Origin: Bimuria novae-zelandiae CBS 107.79
Taxonomy: Eukaryota; Ascomycota; Dothideomycetes; Pleosporales; Didymosphaeriaceae
Assembly: GCA_010015655.1 (NCBI GenBank)
Contig: ML976704.1
Span: 335,110 to 399,109 of the forward strand
Length of the DNA: 64,000 nt
Direction of reading: 5' to 3'
Part shown: one piece after another, positions 21,008 to 30,244 of the stretch
How positions within the stretch are numbered: the first letter of the stretch is position 1
How the letters are laid out: the number at the start of each line of letters is the position of its first letter
Notes under the pieces: model-generated
Seen by the model: the letters and a program-made list of their open reading frames with translations, nothing else
Told to the model about the DNA's origin: nothing
The model's database searches: none
Position numbers and translations under genes: made by a program

Positions 21008-22363
21008 TCAATCAAACACCACTTTCTTCCCCATAGGCTTGATATCCATCTTCTTCTCCTTGGCCGCCTTTGCAGCCTGCCAACTCGGATGCAGCGCCCC
21101 CGCGTCATCTCTCTTCGTCTTCTTCGGCGGCCCGAGCGGTATCTCATTTGCGCCGCTCTTATCCGGCCCACGTCCAACCATCCCTCTCCGACCGCCTCTC
21201 CCGCCCCTTCCTCCTCGCTCGCCTACAGCACCACGCTTCGCATCCCAGCCGTGATCTCGCTCCTGCTTCAACACGTGCTTCGCTTTGTCCTTGAACTTCT
21301 GCTCCCAGATCTTCTGGCGTGCTCTTTGCCCGCGACGGTTTTTGCGCTGCCCAACTTCGGCGTCTACGTCGGAGGCGTCTGATTCGGAGCCGGAGATGTA
21401 GGTCGGGTGGCTGAGCGCGGGAAGGAAGGTGGAGCCCTTGGTGGGAGCAAGGTCGGCATCGGCGGCCTTTCGTTTCGCTTTGGGAAGGGGTATGGAGGGT
21501 GAATCGGAGTCAGATACAGCGTCATCATGCTCTGTGCCTGAGTCTGATGTTTCATCTGATTCTTCGTCGGTGCTGAAGTCGTGAAAAGCTAGCGTATTGG
21601 CGGAGTCTGAGATGGTGTCTCTGTTATCGGACAAGTCGTCCTCGTCTCCGTCCTCGCTCTGGCTCTCAGCGTCTTCTTCGCTAAGCGGGCGATGTCCGTC
21701 AGAGAGGGACGCTTCGCTATCATCTTCGGCCGAAGATGGCGCGGCGATCAGCGCATCGAGGGCTGCAAATGTTTCGCTATCCTCTTCACCGTCTTGCTCC
21801 AGCGCATCCTCGTGATTGCCTGTCCTTGCCTTCTTCGTTTGGTTACTCCTGCCAGCTTCCTCGTTCTTCTCGACTTTCGCATCCACCTTATGACTCCCGA
21901 CGATTTCTTTCAAATCATCAATCGTCTCATCCACCACCTGCCTCACCCCATCCACCTTGAACAGCCTCCCCTTCACATTCAACAACGCCGCATCCTGTTG
22001 CTCCTTCTCCACTTCTAAGACATTATCTGGCATGCACCCGCTCTCCCTCAAGGACTTCACTTTCCCAATCGTCTTCCTCAGGTGCATCCCCGCGACTTTC
22101 TCCAAATCCAAGCTCTTCAGACACGAATACTCCGCCTCTATCCTCGCAAGAGCTTTCTCGTCATTGTTCGCCTGCGCAGTCTTCTTCCTGCGGCTGTGCT
22201 TCTTGCGTTCGAGGCCGTCGGCGCGTCGGAGTGCTGCGACGAGAGGCTTCTGCGCGGCGTCGATGCGCTTTGCGCAATTGAATTTGCGGCGCCCGAGAGC
22301 GCGGTCGGCGGCCGGTTTGGGCGATGAGGAGCCGGCGGGCTCTGCGCGCTTTCGTTTCGGCAT
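21008..22363 (-). CDS. BUD22: BUD22-family ribosome biogenesis protein
   Basis: Intronless 451-residue protein. The N-terminus is basic (MPKRKRAEP..., then an ERKKHSRRKK stretch), the middle is very acidic and Ser-rich (EEDAESQSEDGDEDDLSDN, TDEESDETSDSGTEHDD), and the C-terminus holds the conserved block RKNRRGQRARQKIWEQKF, an RGG-type segment (GGRGGRGGRRG), ALHPSWQAAK and a final KKVVFD. That architecture and ending are those of the Bud22/SRFBP1 family (PF09073). In yeast, Bud22 is a nucleolar factor needed for early 18S rRNA processing and 40S subunit assembly. ATG at 22363 follows an AT/GC-mixed leader and begins MPKRKR, a likely nuclear signal. Housekeeping gene, unrelated in function to its neighbours. 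Confidence 0.9.
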   Translation of the reverse strand: MPKRKRAEPAGSSSPKPAADRALGRRKFNCAKRIDAAQKPLVAALRRADGLERKKHSRRKKTAQANNDEKALARIEAEYSCLKSLDLEKVAGMHLRKTIGKVKSLRESGCMPDNVLEVEKEQQDAALLNVKGRLFKVDGVRQVVDETIDDLKEIVGSHKVDAKVEKNEEAGRSNQTKKARTGNHEDALEQDGEEDSETFAALDALIAAPSSAEDDSEASLSDGHRPLSEEDAESQSEDGDEDDLSDNRDTISDSANTLAFHDFSTDEESDETSDSGTEHDDAVSDSDSPSIPLPKAKRKAADADLAPTKGSTFLPALSHPTYISGSESDASDVDAEVGQRKNRRGQRARQKIWEQKFKDKAKHVLKQERDHGWDAKRGAVGERGGRGGRGGRRGMVGRGPDKSGANEIPLGPPKKTKRDDAGALHPSWQAAKAAKEKKMDIKPMGKKVVFD

Positions 22364-22449
22364 TGTGAAGGCGGTCGGGCGCTTTTGTTACGTGTTGCAA
22401 GGCGGAGGGAAATTTTGTGGGATGGGAAAGCTTGCAGGGTAAAAGTAAT

Positions 22450-22545
22450 GGGTGGCCCTGTGCGACGAACGCCCAGAAAATCTGGCGGGGACACTTGCTG
22501 CAATCGACGGCTCTAAGCTCATTGCCGAATTGGGTGGCACGTTTT
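22450..22545 (+). repeat. Direct repeat copy 1 (about 90 bp)
   Basis: Shares GGGTGG..CTG.GCGAC.AACGC.CAGAA, GGGACA.CTTGCTGCAAT and AAGCTCATTGCC.AATTGGG with the block near 23091-23185. Much of it also recurs partially at 22538-22560 (TTTTCGCCGGGACA). Confidence 0.6.
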
Positions 22546-23090
22546 CGCCGGGACACCTGGCTGTAATCGATGGGAAAAGGTGGACTGCCAAAATAGGCAG
22601 TTTGCAGGAGAGGACTCCTACAAGGTTGTAGATAGGTGTTGACGACTGTGTCGTCTTTCAACAACGGATGATTAAACTATCATATATGCAATGTTGTTGC
22701 TCACAGGTGGTGTTGTAGACGTCGTTGCGATATTCTGATTAGCATCATTGTTATCTACCAGATGGGGTCAGCCACCAGATTCGAATCATTAGTACCTTAG
22801 ATTACATGAATCCTGCAATGGTAAGTCATCCAGACACTGTCTCGTTACTATCGTGCTCGGTGCGAAAGTACTAATCTGAAAACCTTAACTGTAATCGTCG
22901 CTGAAGCTTATCACATCTATAGGATGTGTTTCCCAACAGCCGGGGGAGGACTCAGAGGAGACAAAGCTCGCAAGTGCGAGGGGTAGTGATAGCAAGATCA
23001 CATCTACAAGAAGCAAGACTGACTGTCGAGTGTAATAATACATATTTAAATCGCTCGATGTCCAAGACATCCCCTCAGCATTGAATTTAT

Positions 23091-23185
23091 GATGGGTGGT
23101 CTGCGCGACTAACGCGCAGAACATTTTCGCCGGGACAACTTGCTGCAATTGACGGATACAAGCTCATTGCCAAATTGGGCAACGC
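23091..23185 (+). repeat. Direct repeat copy 2 (about 90 bp)
   Basis: Counterpart of the block at 22450-22545, about 640 bp downstream in the same orientation. It lies in the 3' flank of the DUF1961 gene. Confidence 0.6.
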
Positions 23186-23354
23186 CTTTTGGTGGGGATT
23201 CTCACTGAAAATGACGAGGTGCGATCTATTGCCACATCCGGCAGTTTGATCAGTATTCGCGAGGACACGGACTGGAAAATCTATATATTTTGACCGCTCG
23301 ATGTCCACAACATCCCTTCAAATAGTATATACAGCAGGATATCTTACATTAAAA

Positions 23355-24056
23355 TTACAGCTTCCACACTTCAAGGTTGCGATAGTTCGCTACAAGTGGC
23401 TGCATGCCGCGCAGCGCAATCCTTCCTCCCCTGACCACAGGTCCAGTATCCGTCTTTGTGTCATCAAAGGAAAAGATCAGTAGATCGTTAATCTTGAACG
23501 TCACCTCGCGCTTATTTTTGACAACCTCAATCTGGTAGTACGCTCCCTGCACATCCTCCACTGACGGGATGGGATCCGCACCCTGAGCCACCAAATTAAA
23601 CCCCGGGCTCTTCCTCAAGTTCGCAACATGGAAATTCCGTTCCTCTGGCCAACGGCGGCGGAAGTACGAGGCGTGCAGGAGACGGATGTCACTGGAGTGG
23701 TACTGCGGGTAGGAGCCATTGCGCGGCTTCAGTGACGGGTCGAAGATGCTTCCGCCATCGACTGATGTTGCGCCGAAAAAGAACATCGCCAGCCCGGGTT
23801 CTTGAATGGGCTGGAATTCCCATGTGATGCGGATTCCATCAGGAAATACTTCTGGCAACCAGTACACGAAGTAGTCGGCGGGAGCGCCGGCTCCCGCAAG
23901 CGTGAGGGTGTTGTTGGAAACACTGGCTTTCACAGGGCCTTCGGCGACCCATCCATCTATTGCTGATGTGTCGTTGAAGGTATTGCGATACAGCAACTTT
24001 TCGCCCACGGAAGTAGTTGTGAGCGTTAGGAGGGCGGTAATGATTGGCCAGCGCAT
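23355..24056 (-). CDS. Secreted DUF1961-family protein (concanavalin-A-like fold)
   Basis: Intronless. ATG at 24056 gives MRWPIITALLTLTTTSVGEK, a signal peptide; an ATG three codons upstream (24065) is also in frame. The mature protein matches DUF1961 (PF09224) along its length: NTFND..AIDGWVAEG, ITWEFQPIQEPGLAMFFFGA, SVDGGSIFDPSLKPRNGSY, SDIRLLHASYFRRRW, NLRKSPGFNLVAQGADPIP, a lysine-containing VEVVK strand, and finally GRIALRGMQPLVANYRNLEVW. The best-known member is Bacillus YesU, encoded in a rhamnogalacturonan-utilisation cluster. The activity of the fungal secreted members is not known to me. Its presence fits the polysaccharide-degrading genes nearby. Confidence 0.85.
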   Translation of the reverse strand: MRWPIITALLTLTTTSVGEKLLYRNTFNDTSAIDGWVAEGPVKASVSNNTLTLAGAGAPADYFVYWLPEVFPDGIRITWEFQPIQEPGLAMFFFGATSVDGGSIFDPSLKPRNGSYPQYHSSDIRLLHASYFRRRWPEERNFHVANLRKSPGFNLVAQGADPIPSVEDVQGAYYQIEVVKNKREVTFKINDLLIFSFDDTKTDTGPVVRGGRIALRGMQPLVANYRNLEVWKL

Positions 24057-25198
24057 GATGAACATCGACGCGAGGCTGTCGTCTCGGATGATATATAACT
24101 TGTGCGTACCATATTCGCGGGACTTGTCATTTTATTGCACTTTGGTATTTTCTCAGTCGCGCAATTAAGTAGGCGGAATACGACATCCACTACACAAGAT
24201 GATCTGCGGGGTACCGCTGAGCAAGACGGGTACTCGGTCGCGTTGACGCTAATTTCCCACCTATCACAAGGTTTCGGGTCAAACGTAGAAGAAATAGCGA
24301 TCAATTCGCTAACCAAGGAACCGTGGGAATTTTCTCTCTAATATGCATGAAAGTACCTCCCGAAGTACGAGTTGGCCAGGACTTTTGGCAGGAGCCTGGT
24401 ACTGGTGTTGCGATTGACAACTTTGCTAGCCCAAGATGGAAAGGCGGCACCCCACACATCGATGAAAGTTAAGCTGACCGCGTTGAGTCCATCGTCACTC
24501 ATCTCTACATAACATGCACTCGCTCCTATTACGCCGAAAGACTTCTCGGTTCAATGTTCTTCCTGTGATAACGACCGAGTCATGCAACGCTTGTATGCGG
24601 ACGCTCCGATAAGCAGGAGAGTATCTATGGTAGCGAGCAGCTTCTTTCGAACAAGCTTTTATCCGCAATACCCACCTAACCCTGTGCATATCGCGAATAT
24701 GCTAGTGTCATTGCGAGGAGACCTCACCTGGGCACGGGCATGAATGAAGATATGTGATGGCAAAGAAAGGTACGGAAGGCGCGATACGGCCGAGGCGCGG
24801 CTTCCTCAGTCAACGAAGGCCACATGTGCAGGCTCTGGCCGAACCTCCCAACACGCCACATTCCGTTGACGTACCAGCAACTAAACTTGAATGCTTCCAT
24901 TACGGCTCACGGGCTACGGGTGCACCGCTACGTTATGCAGTCCATCTCGCCTCAGAAATGGCACGGAAGAGAGCTCTCAACGCTTTCCTAAAACCCGGCA
25001 GATCGTTTTGATACAAATTGCTCTCCTATAACAACCAAGATGACGCCGGAATCATAATTTTCGGCCCCTCTTATCAATTTCCTACTGCCATGATAGATGA
25101 TAGATCTGGACTCCAGCAAACAGTCCACAGCTTGCTTGACTACGGGATCGCCCTTCCCTTCCATAATTCCTCCGCCTCGGTCACCCATGGGAATCATT
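24057..25198. other. Intergenic region with a possible small secreted ORF
   Basis: At 24102-24341 (+) a 79-codon frame begins MRTIFAGLVILLHFGIFSVA, which looks like a signal peptide. It starts only 45 bp from the DUF1961 start on the other strand. A second open stretch in another frame (about 24350-24451, containing VGQDFWQEPGTGVAIDNF) ends in a stop. I found no convincing intron linking them. No family recognised; nothing else assigned up to 25198. Confidence 0.25.
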
Positions 25199-26176
25199 TC
25201 AGTCCACGTATGGCTTGGCAGCCTCCTCGCACCATTTCCAAAACCGCTCTGCCGCACCCTTCTCAATAGCCTCATGGATATCCTTCCTAGGACTCCTGCC
25301 CTTCCTGCCCCAGGGCCACACATACTCATCGTTCTCCACCTCCTCGCTCAACCCCGCATACGACATTGTGTACGCCCCATACTTTGTCTCATACAACAGC
25401 AAAGCCTTCAAGATACGTCTCAAAATACCTGGCAAATACCGATACGCCTCAGTGTTCAAATTCCCTGGGTTCTGCACTACCGAGTACACGCCGTACGATC
25501 CCCACGCTTTCGCTGCCTCGTGGCTCAGAAACCAGTTTCCGACTTTGCTCACTGCATAATCGATACTAGAGTCCGTCGTCTTGCCGGATTCGATAGAGGT
25601 AAAGTTGATACCGCCGGGCGGGGAGAAACTGTCGACCATCAAGGAGCTAGTCCACACGACGCGCACGCTGCCTTTTGGTGCAGACGCCGCTGCGTTTCGC
25701 AGCTGCGGGAAGAGCAGCTGCGTAAAGAGCAAGGGCGCAACGCAATTCGTTCCAATATGCTCTTCAAGGCCCTGTGCAGTTGTGGTTCCCGGCGGCGCAC
25801 CACCGATCCCGGCGTTGTTCCAGAGGATATCGAGTTTTGATTCTTGTGCTGCGAATGCTGCAGCAGCTTGCTTTACGCTAATGAGGTCCTCCAGGTCTAC
25901 GAGCAGAAATTTCAGAGTCGCTGGTGTCGCGGCGTCCGCCTGGGATTCCTGAATCTTGCGGATGGCCTGGAGAGTGCGTACTTCGGAGCGACTGGCCATG
26001 TATATCGTTGCGCCGGTGGGATAGAGCATCTTTGCTAGTTCAAAGCCCAGACCTTGATTCGCGCCAGTGATGACGAAGACTCTGCCTTGCTGGGGAGTGA
26101 TGTTCTCCTCTGTGAAGGTGGGAGCTGGCGGGAAGTATTGCGTCCATTGGGCTTTAATCGTTTCGAGTAAAGGCAT
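25199..26176 (-). CDS. Short-chain dehydrogenase/reductase (SDR)
   Basis: Intronless 325-residue protein with the classical SDR signature: nucleotide-binding TGANQGLG at residues 37-44, acidic D94 after the third strand, NNAG at 120-123, catalytic Ser in VVWTSSL (around 177-178) and Y207-x3-K211 (YAVSK), followed by NPG (the usual PG motif). It is an NAD(P)(H)-dependent oxidoreductase of the fungal type related to retinol-dehydrogenase/WW-domain-oxidoreductase-like proteins; no signal peptide, so probably cytosolic. The substrate cannot be inferred. Its neighbours are a DUF1961 protein and a sugar transporter transcribed in the same direction. Confidence 0.9.
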   Translation of the reverse strand: MPLLETIKAQWTQYFPPAPTFTEENITPQQGRVFVITGANQGLGFELAKMLYPTGATIYMASRSEVRTLQAIRKIQESQADAATPATLKFLLVDLEDLISVKQAAAAFAAQESKLDILWNNAGIGGAPPGTTTAQGLEEHIGTNCVAPLLFTQLLFPQLRNAAASAPKGSVRVVWTSSLMVDSFSPPGGINFTSIESGKTTDSSIDYAVSKVGNWFLSHEAAKAWGSYGVYSVVQNPGNLNTEAYRYLPGILRRILKALLLYETKYGAYTMSYAGLSEEVENDEYVWPWGRKGRSPRKDIHEAIEKGAAERFWKWCEEAAKPYVD

Positions 26177-26747
26177 TGTATACGCTTCGAATTGTATTTT
26201 TTCGTGAAGTCAAAGGTCAAAAGGAAGTGTGGGGAAGTTCGAAAATCATCGTCAGTGCAGATGGGTGAGGAACTGAACTTCAAGCTGAGTATCCCTGCTC
26301 GATACCTTAGGCGCAGTAAGCACTATCCCATCTTGTATTAATGTTGTTCCCTAGTACGTGCGTAAAGTTCGTATTCTTCGCATAGGCACGGGAACTGGAA
26401 CTCACAAGTACACATGCCACACTTGAATCATTAAAAGTTAGGAGATTCTATGCGTCTTTCGTCCGGTGTATAGGGCTTATCGAGCTAAACAAAAGGGTAC
26501 TAGTTGTCAGTTGCCCCGGTGACCCTACGGTCCACCGTGCACCTGGTTAGTCATCGATTATCTGTTCGTGTACTATAGATAGCTAGTCTCAACACACACA
26601 CAATACAATCGACTTTTCTGTCCACTCTTGAGCCCCACTCATCTGTCACTAGTGAGGTGCTTCTCCAAAACGTACCGAGGTCGTCCAATTTCGTATGAGT
26701 TGCTTGACTCATCCAATAGAGGACCCACCCCTAGTGCACCTTCCTCA
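26177..26747. other. Intergenic region
   Basis: Upstream of the SDR gene and downstream of the transporter. A short (CA)n run lies at about 26594-26604. No gene supported. Confidence 0.4.
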
Positions 26748-28668
26748 TCACGCATCCACCTTCCCAACAAAATCCTGCTCGATCTTTCCATCCTCGCCCA
26801 GCACCGTGCACACCTTGACTTTTTTCTTCTCCGTGCTCGCTTTGCGTGGGTTCTTCGCTTCGAAAATGTCGTCCATCTCTTCGAGCTGAAGGCGAAATCA
26901 GGAGTGAGCAAGCAAAAGAAGGAATATCACACTCACAGTTAGCCCCTTCGTCTCAACGAAGAAGAAATACATGAACGCGAACTCGAAGACGTCCCAAAAG
27001 ACGAAGAAGACGTAGAACCAGTACCCGATCTATGCAATGTCAGCATGCATTCAACGGGACAGTGAAAGTCGTACATTGCTCAGTGCAATCGGCGCCGCAA
27101 ACGTATTCACGAAGCCCGCAGCACCGCCCACAATCTTGTATGTTCCCATGCCTTTGGCGCGCATGTCGTTCGCCATGACTTCGGCCGGATAGATGGGCTG
27201 CATGGCGGTGAAGCCGAAGGCGAAGATGGCGCCGAAAACGAAAATGAAACCGATCGATGCCGACGAACTTGTCTTGGAACCCGTATTGACGTAGCCTGCT
27301 GCGGTTCCCGCAGCGATGGCAAGCGAGATGATGAGTCCTGCTGTTGCGGATAGGAGCATCTTGCGACGCCCGAAGACATCGTGCAAGCGTGCTCCGGCAG
27401 TCGCGAAGATGTATCCTTCGACGGCGTACCCGATGTTGAGAATGAGCTTGGTGTCCGTGGATGTGATGCCGACATTTGACGCGAGCTGGGGGAGGTAGTA
27501 GGATACCACGCTGCGCTGCGTCAGTACCGAGCTATTCCTACCGCGCTTATTACGGAGGTTCGACGTACTTGTTTCCAGAAAACTGTCCGAACCACGCAAA
27601 TGTCATGTTAAGCATGGTCCGGTATCGCCTCGCTCTTGTCTTGAACAGCACACGCAGGTCGAAGTAGTTGCGCCAGCCGCTCACAGGGTCCTTGCGCAGC
27701 GATTCTTGCATCTCGTACATTTCGAGTGCAATAAGGGGATGGTTAGCGTCGCCGTTCGCATGGTGCTTAACGAGGAAAGCACGTGCTTCTTCGTGTCGGT
27801 CGCGAGCGATGAGCCATCGAGGACTTTCCGGGAAGAACAGAATCACGAAGCAGACAACACCGGGACACACCATCTGCAACCACAGCGGTAGGCGCCAGTC
27901 CATGTTGGAATTTGAGTGGTGCTTGTGCGCTCCGTAGACGGACGATGTTGCGAGGATGGAGCCCTTGGCCCTGTTAGCAACGTCATTGCCATCTGCGACG
28001 GTCACAGTGAAGGAGCAACGTCACTTACCATGTAATAAAAGGTGTTGTACATGCCAGCCAGGGTTCCGCGATATTGTGGCGGTGCCACTTCCACCAAGTA
28101 CAATGGACTAGCCGAGCATGCCAATTGCGCGAAGAAGCTTAGCAAGAACCTGCCTCCGATGAAAGTGGGCAAAGTTGTCGCCGTTGAAGTCACCACCGTT
28201 CCTACAACGACACCCGCAGTCCCAATGAAGATCAGCCAGCGTCTTCCAAGCCAATCTGCAACCCAGACGAAGAGTGCAGCGCACATTTGGCCGACCTGGA
28301 AGATGGCGAAGATGATGCCGGTAGATGCCGTTCCTGTATTGGGGAGGTTGTAGTAACGCGTGTAGTTGGGCAGCGCGTTTATCGAGCCCATGAGCGAACC
28401 GTCAAAACCTTCCTCCGTCAGTCTCTACTATTCACGACAATGTCTAAAGCAACTCACCGCTCATCGTCGAGTTCAAAAAGCAAACCGTGGCCAACGCGTA
28501 CAACTGCAAATGGCCCTTCCCCCACGGATTTGGCTTATGATTCTTCATAATGGACGCAAAACTCGCATTCACAGCATCGACTTCCGTCTCTTCTATAATC
28601 TTCCTCCCATCCTCCGTCAAGGTCTTCTCGCCCGCGTACGTTGCGGTATTCGCGTCGTTTGCCGTCAT
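26748..28668 (-). CDS. MFS sugar transporter
   Basis: Six exons on the minus strand: 28668-28458, 28408-28029, 27963-27569, 27510-27075, 27029-26937 and 26885-26748, giving 550 residues. All five introns (45-65 nt) have GT-AG ends and restore family motifs: [56 protein letters not shown] and [14 protein letters not shown]. Hallmarks of the sugar-porter family: VADWLGRRW between helices 2 and 3, [33 protein letters not shown] and a VETKG terminus. It resembles fungal hexose/lactose-permease-like transporters (GNNVVSYYLP). Plasma-membrane proton-coupled sugar uptake is the expected role; the transported sugar is unknown. Confidence 0.88.
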
Positions 28669-28734
28669 GTCAAAACGTGTTGGTTCAACGGCGCAGTTGT
28701 GCACTCTCAGGAGCGGGGTCACCTATTATAGGGT

Positions 28735-29520
28735 GTCTTTTATTGTCGTTATCGACCTGAACAGATTATGCGATACATAGTAAATAAATAATATAATAAT
28801 TATAATAATAAAAAGGCGCACTAGAATAATACGTAAAATAAACGTATGATAAAGGTAAAAAGAAATATTAGATAGTAGTAACTATAAAATAGATACTGTA
28901 TATTGCTTAAAAAAGTTATAACTATTATCCTATATCCTATACCTCATATAATATTTTAACTATAACTTAAAAGCTATAGCTATAAAAGATACCATATATT
29001 TATTATTATAAAAATTTTAATCTTTATTATTAATATCGCTATAAGTATATAAAAATGCTTAACTTACCTATTAACAATATTAAATACCTAAAGAAAAAGA
29101 ATAATTATAAAGCTTTAAAAATCCTAAAAAAGCAGAATTTTTAAAATTATATTTGAAAATATAAAAAACTAAACTAGTAAGTTTGTTTATTTTTATTAAA
29201 ACTTCTACAGTAGTTTCACTTATATAAGTAAATAGAAATATCTTTTATAAGGCTAAGTACTAATTTATTTAATCCTAGTTAGCTTTGCTTTAAATAGTAG
29301 CTAATAAATACAACTATAGTAAAGAGTATATAGATACTCTTGATATAATAAAGCAGATTATAAAAAAACATAGTTAATAAGTATAGTTATTAATTTAAAT
29401 TTAAGAATTCCCTAAATCTTAAAAAGTTGTAAAGATTAAATCTAGTTAAAAAAAATTAAAAAGTTAACTTATTAATTAATTATAAAATCTTTAACTTTAC
29501 ATATGTCTCTACGCGATGTT
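28735..29520. repeat. AT-rich RIP-like block, content unidentified
   Basis: About 780 bp very poor in G and C, dominated by TA, with stop codons in every frame. Its borders with normal-composition DNA are abrupt. It looks like the remnant of a RIP-mutated repeat, but no coding motif or terminal repeat survives that I can recognise. Confidence 0.5.
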
Positions 29521-30244
29521 AAACAATTTACCTAGCAGCTTTTGCATCGAAGAGCGTCATATATTATATTACAGCATTTCCCAGTCCACGCACCGTCAAT
29601 CCTCCACTCCGCCCGACCCGAGTGCTCGGTCTCTGTATCTCTGATAGCCAATTGATAGCCATGTCACGTCGCATTGTGCGGTTGCATGGAGCCTTGCGCT
29701 TACAAGCGCATACAGCACGACCGTCATATCGTTCGCCGGAACGCTCATGGAGGAATGCTAGCGCGTGATATCAGGCCGTTTGGCGATGATCGTTGCCGCG
29801 CGTGGGACACCCCGCATCAGGCGTGCCCCGACTTTCTCCAACTTGGCACCAAGGCTTGCCCGAGCCAGTGTAAGCTTCGGAAAAATAACCGAGCGAAGGG
29901 TGCTTGGCGGTGATTCAGTCTGCGGGATACTGTTCTTACGACGGGATACTGCTTTCGCGTGCTACGGAAAGCTTGCTTTGACAGGTACCTCGCCAAGGAA
30001 GAGTGTGGGCTTTTGACCGTGCCGTGGTTCCGCTTCGGTGTCTACGATTACGGCCCGGAATTTGCACTGTTATCCGTCGGTGGCTACACTTGTGAGCATC
30101 TCATATGTGGCAGGATCGCGGCAGGATCAGGTGACATCTTTGCTACCATAGGTACCTGAGCACGTTCAAAGCTTCCCCAGTGCAGCACATAAACCAAAAC
30201 AGTCTTCTTACTTGGTGGGCATTCACCAATTGAAAAGAAAAATC
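29521..30244. other. Intergenic region upstream of beta-mannosidase
   Basis: Normal base composition; small frames (for example 29674-29913) lack family features. Presumably contains the beta-mannosidase promoter. Confidence 0.4.

Larger units (their letters stand above)
22364..23354. other. Intergenic region with duplicated segments
   Basis: No gene seen. Two related blocks of about 90 bp occur in direct orientation (about 22450-22545 and 23091-23185), and a second, shorter pair of similar segments lies around 23045-23090 and 23285-23325. Confidence 0.55.

Noticed and set aside
29674..30159. Small open frames before the beta-mannosidase
   Set aside because: Overlapping frames of similar length with no conserved features; probably chance.
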